Of a stretch of 64,000 bases of DNA, positions 1-13,549 are shown one piece after another. Position 1 is the stretch's first letter. Each line of letters begins with the position of its first letter. The position numbers were made by a program, and so were the translations under genes. The DNA comes from Prunus persica (taxonomy: Eukaryota > Streptophyta > Magnoliopsida > Rosales > Rosaceae): assembly GCF_000346465.2 (NCBI RefSeq), contig NC_034009.1, forward strand, positions 4,797,269-4,861,268. The letters run 5' to 3'. The notes below the pieces were generated by a model. It saw nothing but the letters and a program-made list of their open reading frames with translations, did no database searches and had not been told where the DNA came from.

Positions 1-3000
1 AAATACGCCAGGAGCCCTTAGAAGGATCTGGCGCAATTGTATCAGTGGTTCAGAACCTTAAACAATTACAACATCAAGTTAAAATCCATTGACCATGTTA
101 CAAACTCCAATCTTAGCTTGCAGTTGAGGTCACTGAAACAACTAAATATCATTTTCTCAACTATTGTCATTATTTTGGTGGTAGCAAGAGGTTGAAATTC
201 TATGGAATTTTATAATTGCACAGATGTCAAAATTTCAACATAATCAAGACAAATTTATGAATTTTCGGAAAATAAGTTGAAAATAAAGTAACTGGTAGTA
301 AAACTTCCGCTGAAATGATTTCAAAGCCAGCAAGGAGAAAGCATTGCCCAAGTCATTTCTAATGGTGATTTATATGGAAAGAATACAGGATAATCAGGTA
401 TATGGGCATGTCAGTACAGATACCACCAGAAGCAGATCACTCTGATCCTATGCTTTTTTGGGCAGAAAAGACATCAAGGCTCAAAAGAGACAACAGTCAA
501 ATGATAAGGGTCATTCAATTGACTCCCAATGCAGACCACACAGAATATTAGAAAACTAGGCTATTTTGACCAGTAGAGGACCTAGAATGAATTGAAGCAT
601 TTGAATTATCTAATCCTGGTATACCTACTTGCCCTCATGAGAAAAAGATACTTGCCATATAAAGGATGATACATGAAACTTTTTAAGGTTCGGTAACGTC
701 AGTTAAATATATCAAAATTGGCACAAAGGACTTAGTTTATACTACACTCGAAGAAATATTAAACCCTATTTCTTAGTTTAAGTATCCATACATCACAGAA
801 CTACTTTGTCAGCATCAGGTGACTGTCTACAGTTTTGTTTTTGGTCTGAAGACTGTCTACAGTTTGGTCAACCAACAAAATAGTAAAAAGAACATAGCCA
901 TAATTGGTACTACCTACAAAATCGCCCGACATATGCTTATTAATATTAATAAGTGGGAAATACGTTTCATTCTTTTAATCATTTCAATTAAATGTTAACC
1001 AACGCAACCAATTAATTTGTGTTGTCATCTTTTATGCACCATGATCAGGGAAGATTCAGGAGGATGCTTTGGGAAAACATTCAGTAGCTATGAACAATGG
1101 AAAGTAAATCATACCGGAACAAAGGAAAGTAAATCATACCGCATTCATAGTTCTGAATAGAACTTAGGCCAGATTCTGAAATGAGCGTTCCAAAATCTTC
1201 GAACCTGCCTGAAGCCCAAGCTTCGAATCCTGAAACAATCCAATTACGTTAAGTAGTTATAAATCAATAGAGCAAAGAATAACGTAGAAATTAGAATGAC
1301 ATGCATATGTAATTTAAATTATTGACAATGCAAATATGGTAATACCTTTGCTAACCCGCATATTTTCTGAGAAATAATGCTCTGCTCTCTTGGCTAAATT
1401 AGGTTCTAATATGTGCTGCAAAGAGAGATATTTATAAAATCATAACAGGATATATAAGCTTCATTTTCATGTCTAAATACCTTCAATGAATTTAATGAAT
1501 TTAAGTCCCTTGATATTATGTTGACAAGAAAAACTGTTCTCATGATTATCGACTAACAGTGTGTGCATATATATATTTATATACAAATTTGAGACTATTT
1601 TAAGTATTCACGAAATGCAAAGAAAAAGAGAGGCCCTTTTACAAAGAATGAATGTTTTTTTTTATTTTTCTTCTTGTGTGTGTGTTTAAACCAGTGAAGC
1701 TAGACCCTGGAGTAAAAAAGATGAGGAAAGAAGTTTTCCCAGAAGACCTCATAAAACTGCAAATTCTTTTAAGCCTCCAAGTAAGCATTCTGAGGCACAC
1801 CACTGGGCATGACTTTTACACACAGTAACATAGGGTAGAAAGTATACATGTTGATCCAAAGAGAAACAAAATCTAAATATGTAAGGGAGTTTCCAACCTA
1901 TCAAAGACTAGGAAAGTATTAATAGAAAGAATGAAATCCTACTTCTTAGAGTAAAAGAATCCTTTTTCTCCATAAAATTACATGTGGCATGCAATACTCA
2001 TTCCCACCCATGAAGAAACACTGTAGGTGCTATGCCATATGTTACCTCCAATCATGGAGTGAAAAGGTCTGTAGAGATATTATAGGGTTGAACAATTGCT
2101 CTTACTAACAACATAGAAGCTTACGATGGACCATAATAGCGATCCATGATCTTAATGTGGGGTTAGTTGGAGTCGGAGCGAGGAGGCAATTTTAGGGCTG
2201 TGTCCGCGATGTGGATTGGTATAATATATTACTTAAAGCCCTCTACCTTAGTGCATAACCAGGGTGGAAAATAATCAAAGAGATTTCTGGATAATACAAG
2301 GAAGTTTGCAGTTGGAGAATCAAGGAAACATAAGTTAGCGATAAATGCAAGGAAGGTAATGAATCAACCTCAAGAGGCAAATCCAGCTTGTGAGAAACAC
2401 AGATCGCCAGCAATATGAACAATTGCAAGATATCAAACCAAAAGGACATGCCTATGCTCCAAAGACATTGAAATACAATGTAATAATGGACTTGTGTGTA
2501 TGTGTGTGCACACACCATGAACCAGAAGATCTAAACTGCAAAAGCACAAGACAAATTTTCTTACCTTGTGAGTTTGATAAGCTTCTGGCTCAACTGCTTG
2601 TAGGAGAAAAAGGAAGTCAATCAATATCATCACGCAAATAATATCAATGAATATTGAACTCAAAAGGTCAGGTAAAGGTACTAGCCATTAGATAGGAGTG
2701 GCTCTGCTGCACCATCTCCGGATGCACTGGTCAAAAGGAGAAAAAAGAATGTCAGCCAGGACGTCATAGTCTAAACAAGAGGAAGATAAATTTGGAGTTG
2801 GACGCGGCATTTTAACAATAGTACGAAAAGAACTACGCCTATTTCTTTCTTGCCAGTTGTTCTCAGTAACAAGGGAAATGGATCTTACTGCAAAAGAACT
2901 GCCGCGGCCTCTTGACACTCTGCAACTCGACGATTATATCCAGGATTTACAGTCAAATTATGCTTCAAGCCTGAAAATGCCAATAATATTTTGTATGCTT

Positions 3001-6000
3001 TCTGCCACTCAGTCTCGTGGTTCTCTCCCAGTTTTGGTGGGTGTATAAGCTTATGTTCTTTAGTCTACACGTGCAAACTACATATATGAGACATCATGTT
3101 GCTATTAATCAAAATTAGAGCAGAATATGCTATATGTGGTCATAAAAGAAATAGATCGGGCAAATGAATAGTCCATATCAGACCAATTCCTAGTATAGCA
3201 AATGCACAACCTGGAAAAAAAAATTCTGACAAATAAAAGCACTAACTGATAAGGATGGCATATTATATTTTGAAAACTTCTCTTTTATTGGTAATTTGGA
3301 TTAACTTTGGTAAGTCTTCCTGTCTCTTTCAAGGTAGACAAATTTAATTTTAACCCACCCACCCACCCACCCCGCCCCATTTTCTCTTCCCATTTTATAA
3401 TTTTATGTATAAACTTCAAATTTAATTTTCTCAATTCTTGAGGTTGAAGTATGTGAATTTATTCAATCAGCTTTCTTTGTTACAAGCTGTCACATAGTAC
3501 GAATTTTTCCATTGTATAAATTGAAGTCTAAACTTCAAATGTTAATTGTTTCAAAGTTCTTGCGGTTGAAGTTATTAAAAAAAAAAAAAAAAAAGTGCAA
3601 ATAGCTTTCTTTGGTACAACCTTACAAATTGAAGGAAGTGGACTGATTCATAGTGTGTCCATCCATTTATAATCACAATTTAAACCTGTAATTCTGAAAT
3701 CATATGCTCAAGCCTTTTATGTATAATACTAGAAATCATTGCTGAAATCTAGAAAATTTATGATGTAATCTGATATCAGACACAAACAAATCTGTCTACC
3801 GAGATCATTACGAAAGCAGCAGCCAAAATGTGAGCTTTTATAAGAAATCACCTATGCATCAGAAATTCAACATAATAGTTAAGCAATTCATGAAGATGGC
3901 TGGATCATACAAGTCAACAGTAATGCAGAATGCCTCAAAGTTAGAAAGCACCAAAAACTGAAATAAACATGACCAACATATCAGCAATAGAATCAGACTC
4001 TGCAGTAGAAATGAAGTCAATCCAGAGATTTTTTTTAAGAGCATCAAGTACAGACATTTCATGCACTACCTTGCAGTTCATGCACAATAGACAACCATAG
4101 CTTGAAAGCAATATGGCTGATTGATCCAATATCCCATTTCGCAGGCCCCAAAATTCATTTTCAATCAGCCTACATACAACACAAAATTAAAACCATTAAT
4201 GGTTTGATAGTGAAAGACATGTAGAAGAGTGGTACTTGCAAAGTTCTATATTAGGGCCTGTATATAAATATAACAAAAATAACTGTACCAGAATAGGATG
4301 GGCAAAAAGACACAGACTAGTGGTATCCTATGTGATAAATGAATATCAAGTTGATTAAACGGGAAGTTTTTTTATGATAAATAGAACTTTTCATTAAAAA
4401 GAAAGCAGTACAAAGATAGTAAACAAGGAGACCAGTTCTCAATGCTGGGCTTAAAAGTATTAAAATTATAAATAAATAATAATAAAAAATATATAAAAAA
4501 AAGCAACATCTGATAGAATATAAACTACTTGTTGGCCCACATCCTAACAGTTTATGCTTTTGGAACTGGTAGTAAACCAGCAAATTATCATGGTATAAAA
4601 ACAGGTGACCCTGATTTTGAAAGCCTGTAATTGCAACCTTCCAATATAAGTTGAGTTTCATGCATTGGACCCTCTAGACTGGACAGAGGTCTACTCTTAA
4701 GGAAGGAGTGTGCCAAAGTATAAACTAATTGTTGGCCAACGTATTGGCCCCTCAAATGTTAAAGAAACCTACCGATCATACTCAATATTCTCTTCAGGGG
4801 ACACAGCTAAGTTATTTGCAGTTTCCAAAGCCATTAGGTAAGCTACGCCAACCTGTCAACATGTAACTGTATGATTAATGGGTTGAATATCACTGGGAGG
4901 AACTCTCCTCCATAAGGAAATTACAAGCTCCACAAGATGTATACTACAGAAACAGTCTTTAAACAATATAGTTTTACTGATAAAAATTAAGCATGCACCG
5001 CATTTGACTAATTCTTACTTAAAGAGTTTCACTTCAATTGTAAGTGTACACTGATTCCAAGCAACACACACCAAGTCTCAACAGCCATGGTAGCATGCCT
5101 TCATCTACAAATTTCTGAATTATAACCTACCCTCGGTGGCCAAAAATAATGGTAGCTACTAATGGGTTGGATTTTCAACTGTATCTTTATCCTTTAAATT
5201 ATGAAAACTACTCCTTTTGGACAAATTTCATAAACACTTCTGCACTGCTTCATAATTTCTTACATTTTCGTATAACTCTAACAGTGTAGAATAGTACGAA
5301 TGGCAAACTGGTTAATGTATGTGCTTTTTGTTTTTGTTTGTGTATGAATTTCTTGAAACGGAAGATAAAATCAGTCGACTAAGTTTGACCTCTTAAATAT
5401 AGGAATAATTTACTACTTCTCTCACCTAAAAAGAAATATAAAACACATCATTCTTCTTTCTACACTAGTAGTAAATATTTTCTAGAAAGGCAAGGTGCAA
5501 ATCTAGTCCAAGAAAGGTATACAAGAAATACCCCTAGTAAGCAATAAATCAAACTCTGTAGATTTTACAAAGAGTAATAATACATGGCATTTCTTGACAC
5601 AAAACTCATATATTGTGGCACCTAAGGCGTAATGAGAATATTAGGCGTAATGAGAATATTTTGTATGCAATCATCTTTTATTGTCATCATTTAACAAGAA
5701 AGGAAACAACAAGTTAGACAAACTTACGGCAGCAGAGGAGCTCAGGCCTGAACTGTCCATACCTTCAGGACCTATTATATATCCTATGATACCCTACAAG
5801 AAGTGAAACAATTGATCTTATAATTAACTCTTTAATGAAAGATGGCATAGAACCATCAGAAAACAGATTATACGCAGAGAAGTTTCCAACAAAAATGCCC
5901 ATCTCTGTCACTTCTTTATCTTTCTTAGAAAAAAAAAATTAGTAAAAAGTTATCATAGTCATTAAGAAGTGCAAGGAATATTATGTTCAATAAATCAACA

Positions 6001-8933
6001 TTTATTTTACTAATCAGAAGAAGAAGAAAAAGTAAAGAATTGAGAAGAAGGTCATTAAAGACACATCTCTAACCTGGACAAGAGAGTTCTGCCCACTCTG
6101 TAATGCATAGAGGGCTCCTCTTGCATAACTTCCCCAATCGCTTTCTTCATCTATTTCTATTTCGGAACCATCATTTGCATTCTTCCTAGGGCATTGAACT
6201 TCATCAACTCTATAAAACCAATAGGAAATATTCACCAGATGCCACATGATTACACAATGAAATGCAAGTAAAATAATGACTTACTAAGAAAAGTTGATAC
6301 AAATAAAATAGGAATACTCAAGATTGGGTGCATCGGGTCCATGCAGCAAACTGAAGGCCTATGCACTAAAACAAAGGCCTACGCAACAAACCAAAAGGCC
6401 CAAACACCTAATATTTGGCTACCCTTGAAAAGTTATATAAAAAGTGGTATGTTTTTTTAAAGATGTAATTTTTTTTTTAGTTTTGATAGAACTGTATCAA
6501 CTCAATAAGCATGGATTTGAAATAAATAAACGAAAGAATGCATAAAATTAAGAAATACCAGGAGTAAAGACCCCACACCTGAACCTAGCTTCACCTTTAA
6601 ACTGTCCTGAACGCAGTATAACCTACAGCAAGAATTCAATGACTCAGAAAGCAGATGACAATGGAAGTAACAATCAGAATTGAATATGAGGAAACTAACC
6701 TTAAAGTTCAAATTTCATAGTTTAGTTTAAAAGTTTCTCTAGTATAAGTTTTTGTTCAATAATCCCATATTTTCAATGCATTCACAGAATTTCAAGAGTT
6801 CATTCTTCATGACAAACAATGATTCAACTTCATATCTGAGCAAACAAAATCATGCATCTGACAATGAGATACTCTATGGATCATTCATAGTCCCAAAGCA
6901 TTATAAAAATCAGAAGATTTTGGTTTTCTCATGACCAATAATGATCCAACAGCATCTTCGAGCAACCAAAAACACATATGTCATGGTGAGATACTCCATG
7001 GGTCATTCAACCACGGCACTCGCACAATAAGAGACGAAGGGGAGGGGCAGAGACTTTAGGTACGGAAAAATTATTCAATTTTCATTGAAGGTCTCAGAGA
7101 CTCAATCAAACTATAGTTGGGATCCACAATTTATGTAATACAGATATGATGTAGGTGCTAGGAATCAAAGAATAAGGTCAAACAAAGCAAAGAACAAGTG
7201 GTGTGTGCTGAAACAAACTGAATTAAAACCATTGCAAGAGCAAAGCCACCAAGCTAGGTGAAAAGCTTGCACCAAATACAACTTAATTGCAGTTCAAACT
7301 TCAAAAGGAGAAAACACACACACACGCACACAAAACAACAACAAGAAGAAGAAATCCCTCAGAGGTTTATGGTGTAACTAAAACATGGATAACAACCTCA
7401 TAATCTGCTGTCCGAAATAAAGGACAGGGATGAAAGCTTAATAATCTCCTCTTTACATCAACAAGTGCAAGTAGATTGCAAAGTACCCATGTTTGACGAC
7501 CTTCGGGAATTTGATACCCAGTCAACAAACCATGGATGCATCAAGGAAACTCCTGGATTTCTTAGATGAAAAAATGGAAGAGCAGACCCGGTAAGGTAAG
7601 CTGCCCTGGTCAATGTACCCTAAACCTTATTGCTGTACATTATTGCACCTTGTAGGTACGCACTCAGCAGCCCCCAAATTCATATAAGGTTTGAGATTGC
7701 GCATCCTAATTAAGTTGCATTTCCAGAGATTTCACATCTTCTTAAATTCTTCTTTATTCTTGTTCATTCAATAACAATTTTAAATAAATAAAAAACTGAA
7801 AAAGGCTCTATGCTTTCAAAGAAAATGATTAGTTGACCTCAGTCTGCTATTACTTGTTAATTAGAGTGATTTTTTCATATTAAATACTGTATAAAGTAAA
7901 ACTAGTTGACCAAGATTTTTGGGCATCATCACTGGTTTTCTAGACTCGTTAAAAGACTATATTTGATAGTTACCTGAGTGTCACCGGAAGGAACAAAACC
8001 TAGAAGTATTCCCTTATTAATTGTCATAGCTGATACAGTCCCTCCCTGCAACCATTTAAAAAAGGTGAACATAACTTTTTGACATATTACCCAAAAAATA
8101 ATAGAATGAAAACAACAAGGTTTGGCATCTAACAGAAAGCCTAATAGAAACTAGCAAATTAACCAATAACATGCACTGGTAAAATGTTACATACGATTCT
8201 ATGAACAGCGACTTAGTAATCAAAAGGTCATATGGAAACAAACTTTTTTAGATGAACAACAAATAAAATTTAAAATTTTACTGAAAACTAGATCATCAAG
8301 AGGTCGACATGCGCATATCATCGAAAGAAACCGAAAACTAACCTGGTGATCAATATGAGCTCCTAATGGACAAATTCGATAAGGAGAAACTACAACCCGA
8401 ACGTCTTCGATACCTCTCCCAGCCATTTCTGAAACTGTCTGCCTAATTCCATTTAACTACAATATACATAAATATAATTAGCATACAAAATAATATCTTT
8501 GATCCAGACGGCATTGCGAAATGATTAAACAGAGGCCAAAAACAATGCATGCTAACATACCCATCAAGTTTCTAAATAAAACCCAAGCTTTATATAATCC
8601 AAATAATTCAACCCACAGTGAAGATAATTCTAAGGCAAAGTTAGTTCCCTTGCCTTTGAGGAACCAATGACAACCCAGTTCTTGCTTCCAAAAGCTAGAA
8701 CATGTCAGCTAAACAGTGCTAATGTTGTCATTGATATACTAATGACTTCAATTCAACATACAAGTACCAAGAAACTGGAATTTGGTGGATCAACAATGCA
8801 CTATCCCATACACTATTTACAACACTAATACGATTGTTACATGAGCAGAAGAGAGGAGAAAGAAAGAACCCATATAAAATCTCAGTGGATCAAAGAGTAC
8901 CTGAGCTTCAGAAGGCCAAGACCACTCACCCAT
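1..8933 (-). CDS. GALAK: Galacturonokinase (GHMP kinase), 3' end outside the window
   Basis: Phosphorylates D-galacturonic acid at C1 in the cytosol, the first step in salvaging galacturonate from pectin into UDP-GalA. Exons read by splice sites and reading frame, 5' to 3': 8901-8933, 8343-8456, 7974-8045, 6579-6622, 6074-6209, 5728-5793, 4773-4852, 4070-4169, 2889-3064, 2686-2726, 2565-2593, 1346-1415, 1140-1229 and 56 down to the window edge. This gives about 369 residues; the plant protein has roughly 420, so some 50-60 residues are missing off the left edge. Seen motifs: the sugar-kinase signature GAHIDHQ (residues 43-49), the GHMP phosphate loop SSGLSSSAA (147-155), LLAFSGL, NPGYNRRVAECQEAA and AKRAEHYFSENMRV. 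The start (MGEWSWPSEAQ) is the only ATG in frame in the small first exon. Frame is kept across all exons if the intron after 2686 uses a GC donor. Family assignment is confident, exon borders mostly so. Confidence 0.93.
2594..2685 (-). other. Probable GC-AG intron in the galacturonokinase gene
   Basis: The upstream exon ends with coding for LLSN plus one base, and the genomic sequence continues G|GCTAGTACC, which gives an in-frame TAG if unspliced. No GT lies at the position needed to join to the next exon, which starts TTGAGCCAGAAGC and reads VEPEAYQTHK in frame. A GC donor gives a perfect family-like join. GC-AG introns are a known minor class. Confidence 0.7.
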
Positions 8934-9849
8934 CTTCCCAAATGATCTCAGAATCGCCAATCTAATCGATCCCAATGCAAATGCAGAAGCTTTTTTAGCT
9001 TTAACATAAAAGATTTGTGGATCTCAGGAGATGTTGTGAAATTGAAGAAAAAATCATTAACTTCTTCGACAGTCAGTGTAGGCCAGAGCGGCATATCCGG
9101 TTAAAACGTCATATCAACTATTTTCAAGTAAATTACACGTATTATCCTTTTTGTTTGCAGCAGCAGCCTTATATTTCGATTTTCGACCGAACAAAATGAC
9201 TATAACATTACCATTTTTTGTCAAACGTCCAGTAAGATAATTTGCTCGTGTTTTCTTTATATAAAGATATTGTCTACTTCGGGCCCAACCCTGACAGGTT
9301 TTTTTGGGCTTTTTCAGCTTAAAATGCATCTTTCTTTTGGAAATGGAATATGCACTTAGAGGGCAGAATCATAAAGAGGTTTGGCTAGTATTTTAGATCC
9401 AGATTTGAGTGCAAAAATGTGGACTTTATGATGTGGGGTGGGCTACTCTCACTTGAGTGGAGTGTACTGTGTAATTATTCTCCCTTTCTTTTCTAATCTC
9501 GAATGAATATTAGTGCCAACTTTTGCAAAAAAAAAAAAAAAATTCTTTTAACGGGAATAGCACTGTTTTGCCATCTTCAGTCAATAATACAATGACACGC
9601 AGAAAAGTTAGCTCATAAATCGTTGCGTTATTGATCGGGAATGCAAAAAATGATATCCTCATTGCATGAGAGTGTTTCTCTAGAATTGGGTCCAGCCTTG
9701 CATATAAGGCACATAATTTTTCCTCTCCCAGGCATTGTGGAATTGGACACCACTATTTTGATACCTGACTGTATTTCAGCACAGTTCCTGTCTTTCTATT
9801 TTGTCCAACTTGATACCAAATTGATTTCCAGCCAATATGCTAAGTATAA
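8934..9849. other. Intergenic stretch upstream of the galacturonokinase gene
   Basis: It holds the 5' UTR and promoter of the minus-strand gene ending at 8933, an A-run at about 9526-9541 and no convincing reading frame. The short open frames at 9017-9329 and 9641-9982 show no recognisable protein, and the last runs into a MITE. Confidence 0.5.
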
Positions 9850-10561
9850 GAGCATCTCTAGGAGAATCGCTACTCCCGTATCCCTAGTTATTTTAGCGAA
9901 AAAGAAGGAAAAACTGCCTTCTAGCAGAGTCGCTATCTCTCTCGCCATTTTGGAGATCGCTATTTTAGCTCGCCACATGTAGAGAGGAGGAGAGAGAAAT
10001 TCAAGGCTCGCCATCTCGTTCAAACCCAAAACTTCAAAGTCTCCATCGTTTCTCTGTTTCTCTCTATACTCTCTGTCAAAGTCTCCATCGCCATCTCTAT
10101 TCTCTCTGTCAAAGTCTCCGTCGCAGTCTCTATTTTCTCTGTTTCATGTGAGATTAGAAAATTCCCTTTTAATTACTTGAAATTTGTACATGGGTTTCTG
10201 GGGTTGAAATTTGTATATGGGTTTGTATATGGGTTTCTAGGTTTGAAATTTGATATGGTTTCTAGGTTTGAAATTTGATATGGGTTTCTAGGTTTTTGCT
10301 TGGAAAGGTTTGGGTTTGTGCTTCAAATTAATAAGTTCCTCTGCAATTTCTACAATTTGGGTTTAGGGGAAAGTATTTGGGTTTGTATATGATACAATTT
10401 CTACAAGGGTTTAGGGAAAAGTATTTAAAAGTACTTGAATTGTTGCTGCAAATTCTGCTGCATTGCTGGAGGAACCACCTTTTAAGTGGTTTGCTATTTT
10501 AGCTTTCTAGCTACTTTAGCTAGAATTTGGGTAAATTTTGGAGAGTCTTCTAGAGATGCTC
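9850..10561. mobile_element. Tourist-like (PIF/Harbinger-type) MITE, 712 bp
   Basis: The ends are inverted repeats: GAGCATCTCTAGGAGA on the left and, reverse complemented, GAGCATCTCTAGAAGA on the right. Both ends are flanked by TAA (9847-9849 and 10562-10564), the 3-bp target preference of Harbinger elements. No coding capacity. The inside holds repeated 'tgggtttctaggtttgaaatttg' -like units near 10190-10290. Confidence 0.8.
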
Positions 10562-10820
10562 TAAGGCCGCACATCACATTTCATTGCCAAGTGATGTAGG
10601 ATTGGGTACCAAACAGGGTCACTACTATCTAACCCCTTGAAGGATCACAAGTAAAAGCTACATAGCACACACACGTAAAGGCCATATAGCGACCAAAATT
10701 TACTCTTTAAAGAGGCCCAATATTAAATAATTTTTATGAGATATGACCAAATAAAATGTTGTCATTATAAATTGAGAACACTGAAAATTTATATTATATT
10801 ATTTTTTTTAATCAACATTA

Positions 10821-11533
10821 GGCCTTCTACAACCCATTTGGTCCTAAACCCAAATTTCCCCGCTTCAAAAAGTAACTGTTTGGGTTTTGACCAGACTCAA
10901 ACCATTTCTTTCTCCCAACCCTTTAGACTCAAATTTTAAGTCTGCAACTTTATTAAATTGTTTCAGAATAATTTAAGTCCAATTTTTTTTTTTCATGTAT
11001 AACTTTTTTTCATTTGATCTTTTTAAAATAACTTTATTTTTTAAACAATTTGACTTTTAAAAATTGAAATTTCATAAATATAATTTTATTCGAGAAATAG
11101 GTGGGTATTTATTGAGTTTGGAGTGAGTTTTGGGGTTGGATATGATTTAGATTAATTTAAAATATTTTTTTAACGGTTGAATTTAAATTTTTGTCATTGG
11201 ATCTTTCTTTTTTTACCATTAAAATAGCTTGGATTTAATATGGATCGTTGATTTGGGTTATTGTTAGAATTTTTTTTTTTAAATGTTGAGATACCAGCGC
11301 GCGATAGCTTTTGCAGCACCAGCATCGTGACACATGGCGCCCCATTGATTCCTCCTTGCACATGGGCTGAGTCAATCTTCAGAAGTTTTCCAGTCCAGGC
11401 AATAGCTGGACTAGCATTTGGCCCCAAGTATGGGTTTTCCCAAATTTTAGCTCTTTACTTTTCTTGGGTTGGGAGAGGAATTTGGCTAAAATTTGGAATA
11501 TTTTAAGTTTGGCCTCATAGGTTGGAGATGGCC
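10821..11533. mobile_element. Second Tourist-like MITE, 713 bp
   Basis: Terminal inverted repeats GGCCTTCTACAACC (left) and GGCCATCTCCAACC (right, reverse complemented), flanked by TTA at 10818-10820 and 11534-11536. No transposase. The interior open frames at 11194-11506 have no recognisable product. The TIR differs from that of the neighbouring MITE, so the two are separate families inserted about 260 bp apart. Confidence 0.75.
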
Positions 11534-12940
11534 TTATAGTCTAAAAGAAGTTGGGGTTCCACCTCAAAATTAGTTGGTAGTAGGGGAGTAGCTCAACTCC
11601 TTATAAACTCTTGATATATTTCTCAACTTTCCAATGTGAGACATTCCATAAATGTATTTATTGTATTGATTGAACAACTATTGTTTATAAAATTTAAACC
11701 TATGTGCCACTAGAACAAATGGTTTTGCTAACTTATTTTTATTATAATTCAAACTACATACACAACTTGATTAAAAAATTACTTTAGTTAAGCATGTTTA
11801 AATCTAGGAAAATGGTAAGTTTATCATATTTTTATATCATATTGTGTACCATCTCTCTAATAAAGGTGGGCTCTATTGTATTGGTGGGCTCTACCTCTAT
11901 TAGAGAGGTGGTACACAATGTGGTATAAAAAAGTTTGCATTATTTTTTGGGCATTCAAATACTTTTATTTTTATTTTTATACAAAAAGAGTTCCATTACA
12001 AGCAGAAACCACGCGGGCATACGAATACAGTTTTTCATTTCCATTACTTTTGTGTTGCATTTCAAGCATAGTCATGGTCGTCTTAGCTTTGTTCAAGGAG
12101 TTCAAATTGACCTACTAGCTATTGCTCTTTTCTTCCATCAAGATATTAACTTAGTAATGAATCATGTCAAATCATTAGCTAAGAGAGGGTAAACCCAGGG
12201 AGGCCCCTCCTCAATCCCAAGTTCTTCCCTTTAGCCATAAATTTCATCATTTTTTAGGTTGAAATAAATTTCATAATGTTTCAAAACAAGTCTTCCATTC
12301 CTTTCAAAACAAGAATGATTTTCATGTCGATAAGGTGATAAAGTTTTTACTCTTTTGTGGCTACGTTAAATTAACTCCACTCCCTTTATGTTAGCGTAAA
12401 TAATGAAGGAGATAAGATAACGGATTAAGATTCGGATAAGTCAAATATTCCGTTCCCTTTAATATTCCAAAAAAAGAAAATTGATTCTACGTCCATGTAT
12501 ATTTCTAACTATTTTAAGTTTTACATACTACATATTCTTCTATGATAATGTGCCTAGTATTAAGGTTCATTGAGATAATAACCGACTTACATGCCTATAA
12601 AAGTGTTACAGGTTCATCACTCTTTTATCCACCAATACATCCACCAATGCCTATAAAACATACACAATCGGATTTCCATACCGTAACTAGTCACATAATT
12701 AGAGAGAGGTAACCATAAGATCAAAAAATACAACAGCAAAAACAATTAAAAATAATAATTAATCCGTAATATCGAGATTAAAAAAATTAGCTTTTTTTTT
12801 TCATAATAATAAAAATTAGCTATTAAATTAAAGTAATGAAGAACATCCAAAAGGGCAAATTAGTCAATCCACAAAAATAAAACACAATCATTCCAAATCA
12901 CGGACTCCATCCCCGTACTCAAGGTTATTCAGTTTCTTTT
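11534..12940. other. Intergenic, contains an LTR-like repeat piece
   Basis: Bases 11548-11650 match 50877-51010 in the same orientation (see that entry). From 11650 to 12940 I see AT-rich DNA with no gene; the right part is the promoter of the SAUR-like gene. Confidence 0.4.
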
Positions 12941-12941
12941 A

Positions 12942-12951
12942 CACACACACA

Positions 12952-12996
<45 letters not shown>
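12942..12996. repeat. CA then CT microsatellite in the SAUR-like 5' leader
   Basis: A short (ca) run followed by an about 40-bp (ct) run, ending roughly 50 bp before the start codon at 13049. Pyrimidine-rich leaders are common in plant genes. Confidence 0.9.
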
Positions 12997-13000
<4 letters not shown>

Positions 13001-13048
13001 AAATCCAAACTACACAGCGCTCTTTCTCTCCGTCTCTCTCTGCAACAA

Positions 13049-13549
13049 ATGGCGACCGCCATGAAAAAGGTCGAGAAGATCCGCCAGATAGTCCGGCTAA
13101 AACAACTCGTGATGCGCTGGAAGCTAACGAGTCTCCGCCGCCGCTCCGCCCTCTCCTACGACGACTCGGGCCCCTTCCCGTCCGGTTCGAACCGGCGCAT
13201 CCCCGCCGGTTTTCTTGCTGTCTACGTCGGAGCGGAGCGAATCCGGTTCGTGATCCAGGCCCGGTTCGTGAACCTCCCGGTTTTCGTCGGATTACTAAAG
13301 AAGGCCGAGGAAGAGTTCGGGTTCGGGTGCAGCGGAGGCCTCGTGTTGCCTTGCGAGGTTGGGTTTTTCAAAGAGATCTTGAGATTTCTCGAGAGGGATG
13401 AGAGCAAGTTTGGACGGCTGGGATTGGAAGAGTTCTTGAAGATGGTTTCTGAAGTTGGTTTTGATTCTTGCAAGGAATTGGCGTCCAATGCTGCTGCTAA
13501 TTCCTCTTGCCATGCCTTCACTCCTCTGTTGCAGAAAGCAAGGGGCTGA
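13049..13549 (+). CDS. SAUR-like auxin-responsive protein, 166 aa
   Basis: Member of the plant SAUR family; several members promote cell expansion by inhibiting PP2C.D phosphatases and so activating the plasma-membrane H+-ATPase. The intronless frame has a basic N-terminus (MATAMKKVEKIRQIVRLKQ and following, to about residue 36) and then the SAUR domain at about residues 47-116: IPAGFLAVYVG, RFVIQARFVNLPVF, LLKKAEEEFGF, GGLVLPCEVGFFKEIL. Length is typical of the longer SAURs with extensions on both sides of the domain. The start is the first ATG after the CT-rich leader. The 5' half is markedly GC-rich against AT-rich flanks, which is usual for single-exon SAURs. Auxin regulation is inferred from the family; I did not identify a clear AuxRE. 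Which SAUR it is cannot be told. Confidence 0.92.
   Translation: MATAMKKVEKIRQIVRLKQLVMRWKLTSLRRRSALSYDDSGPFPSGSNRRIPAGFLAVYVGAERIRFVIQARFVNLPVFVGLLKKAEEEFGFGCSGGLVLPCEVGFFKEILRFLERDESKFGRLGLEEFLKMVSEVGFDSCKELASNAAANSSCHAFTPLLQKARG

Noticed and set aside
4317..4661. 114-codon minus-strand frame
   Set aside because: It lies in an intron of the galacturonokinase gene and is low-complexity hydrophobic translation of AT-rich DNA.
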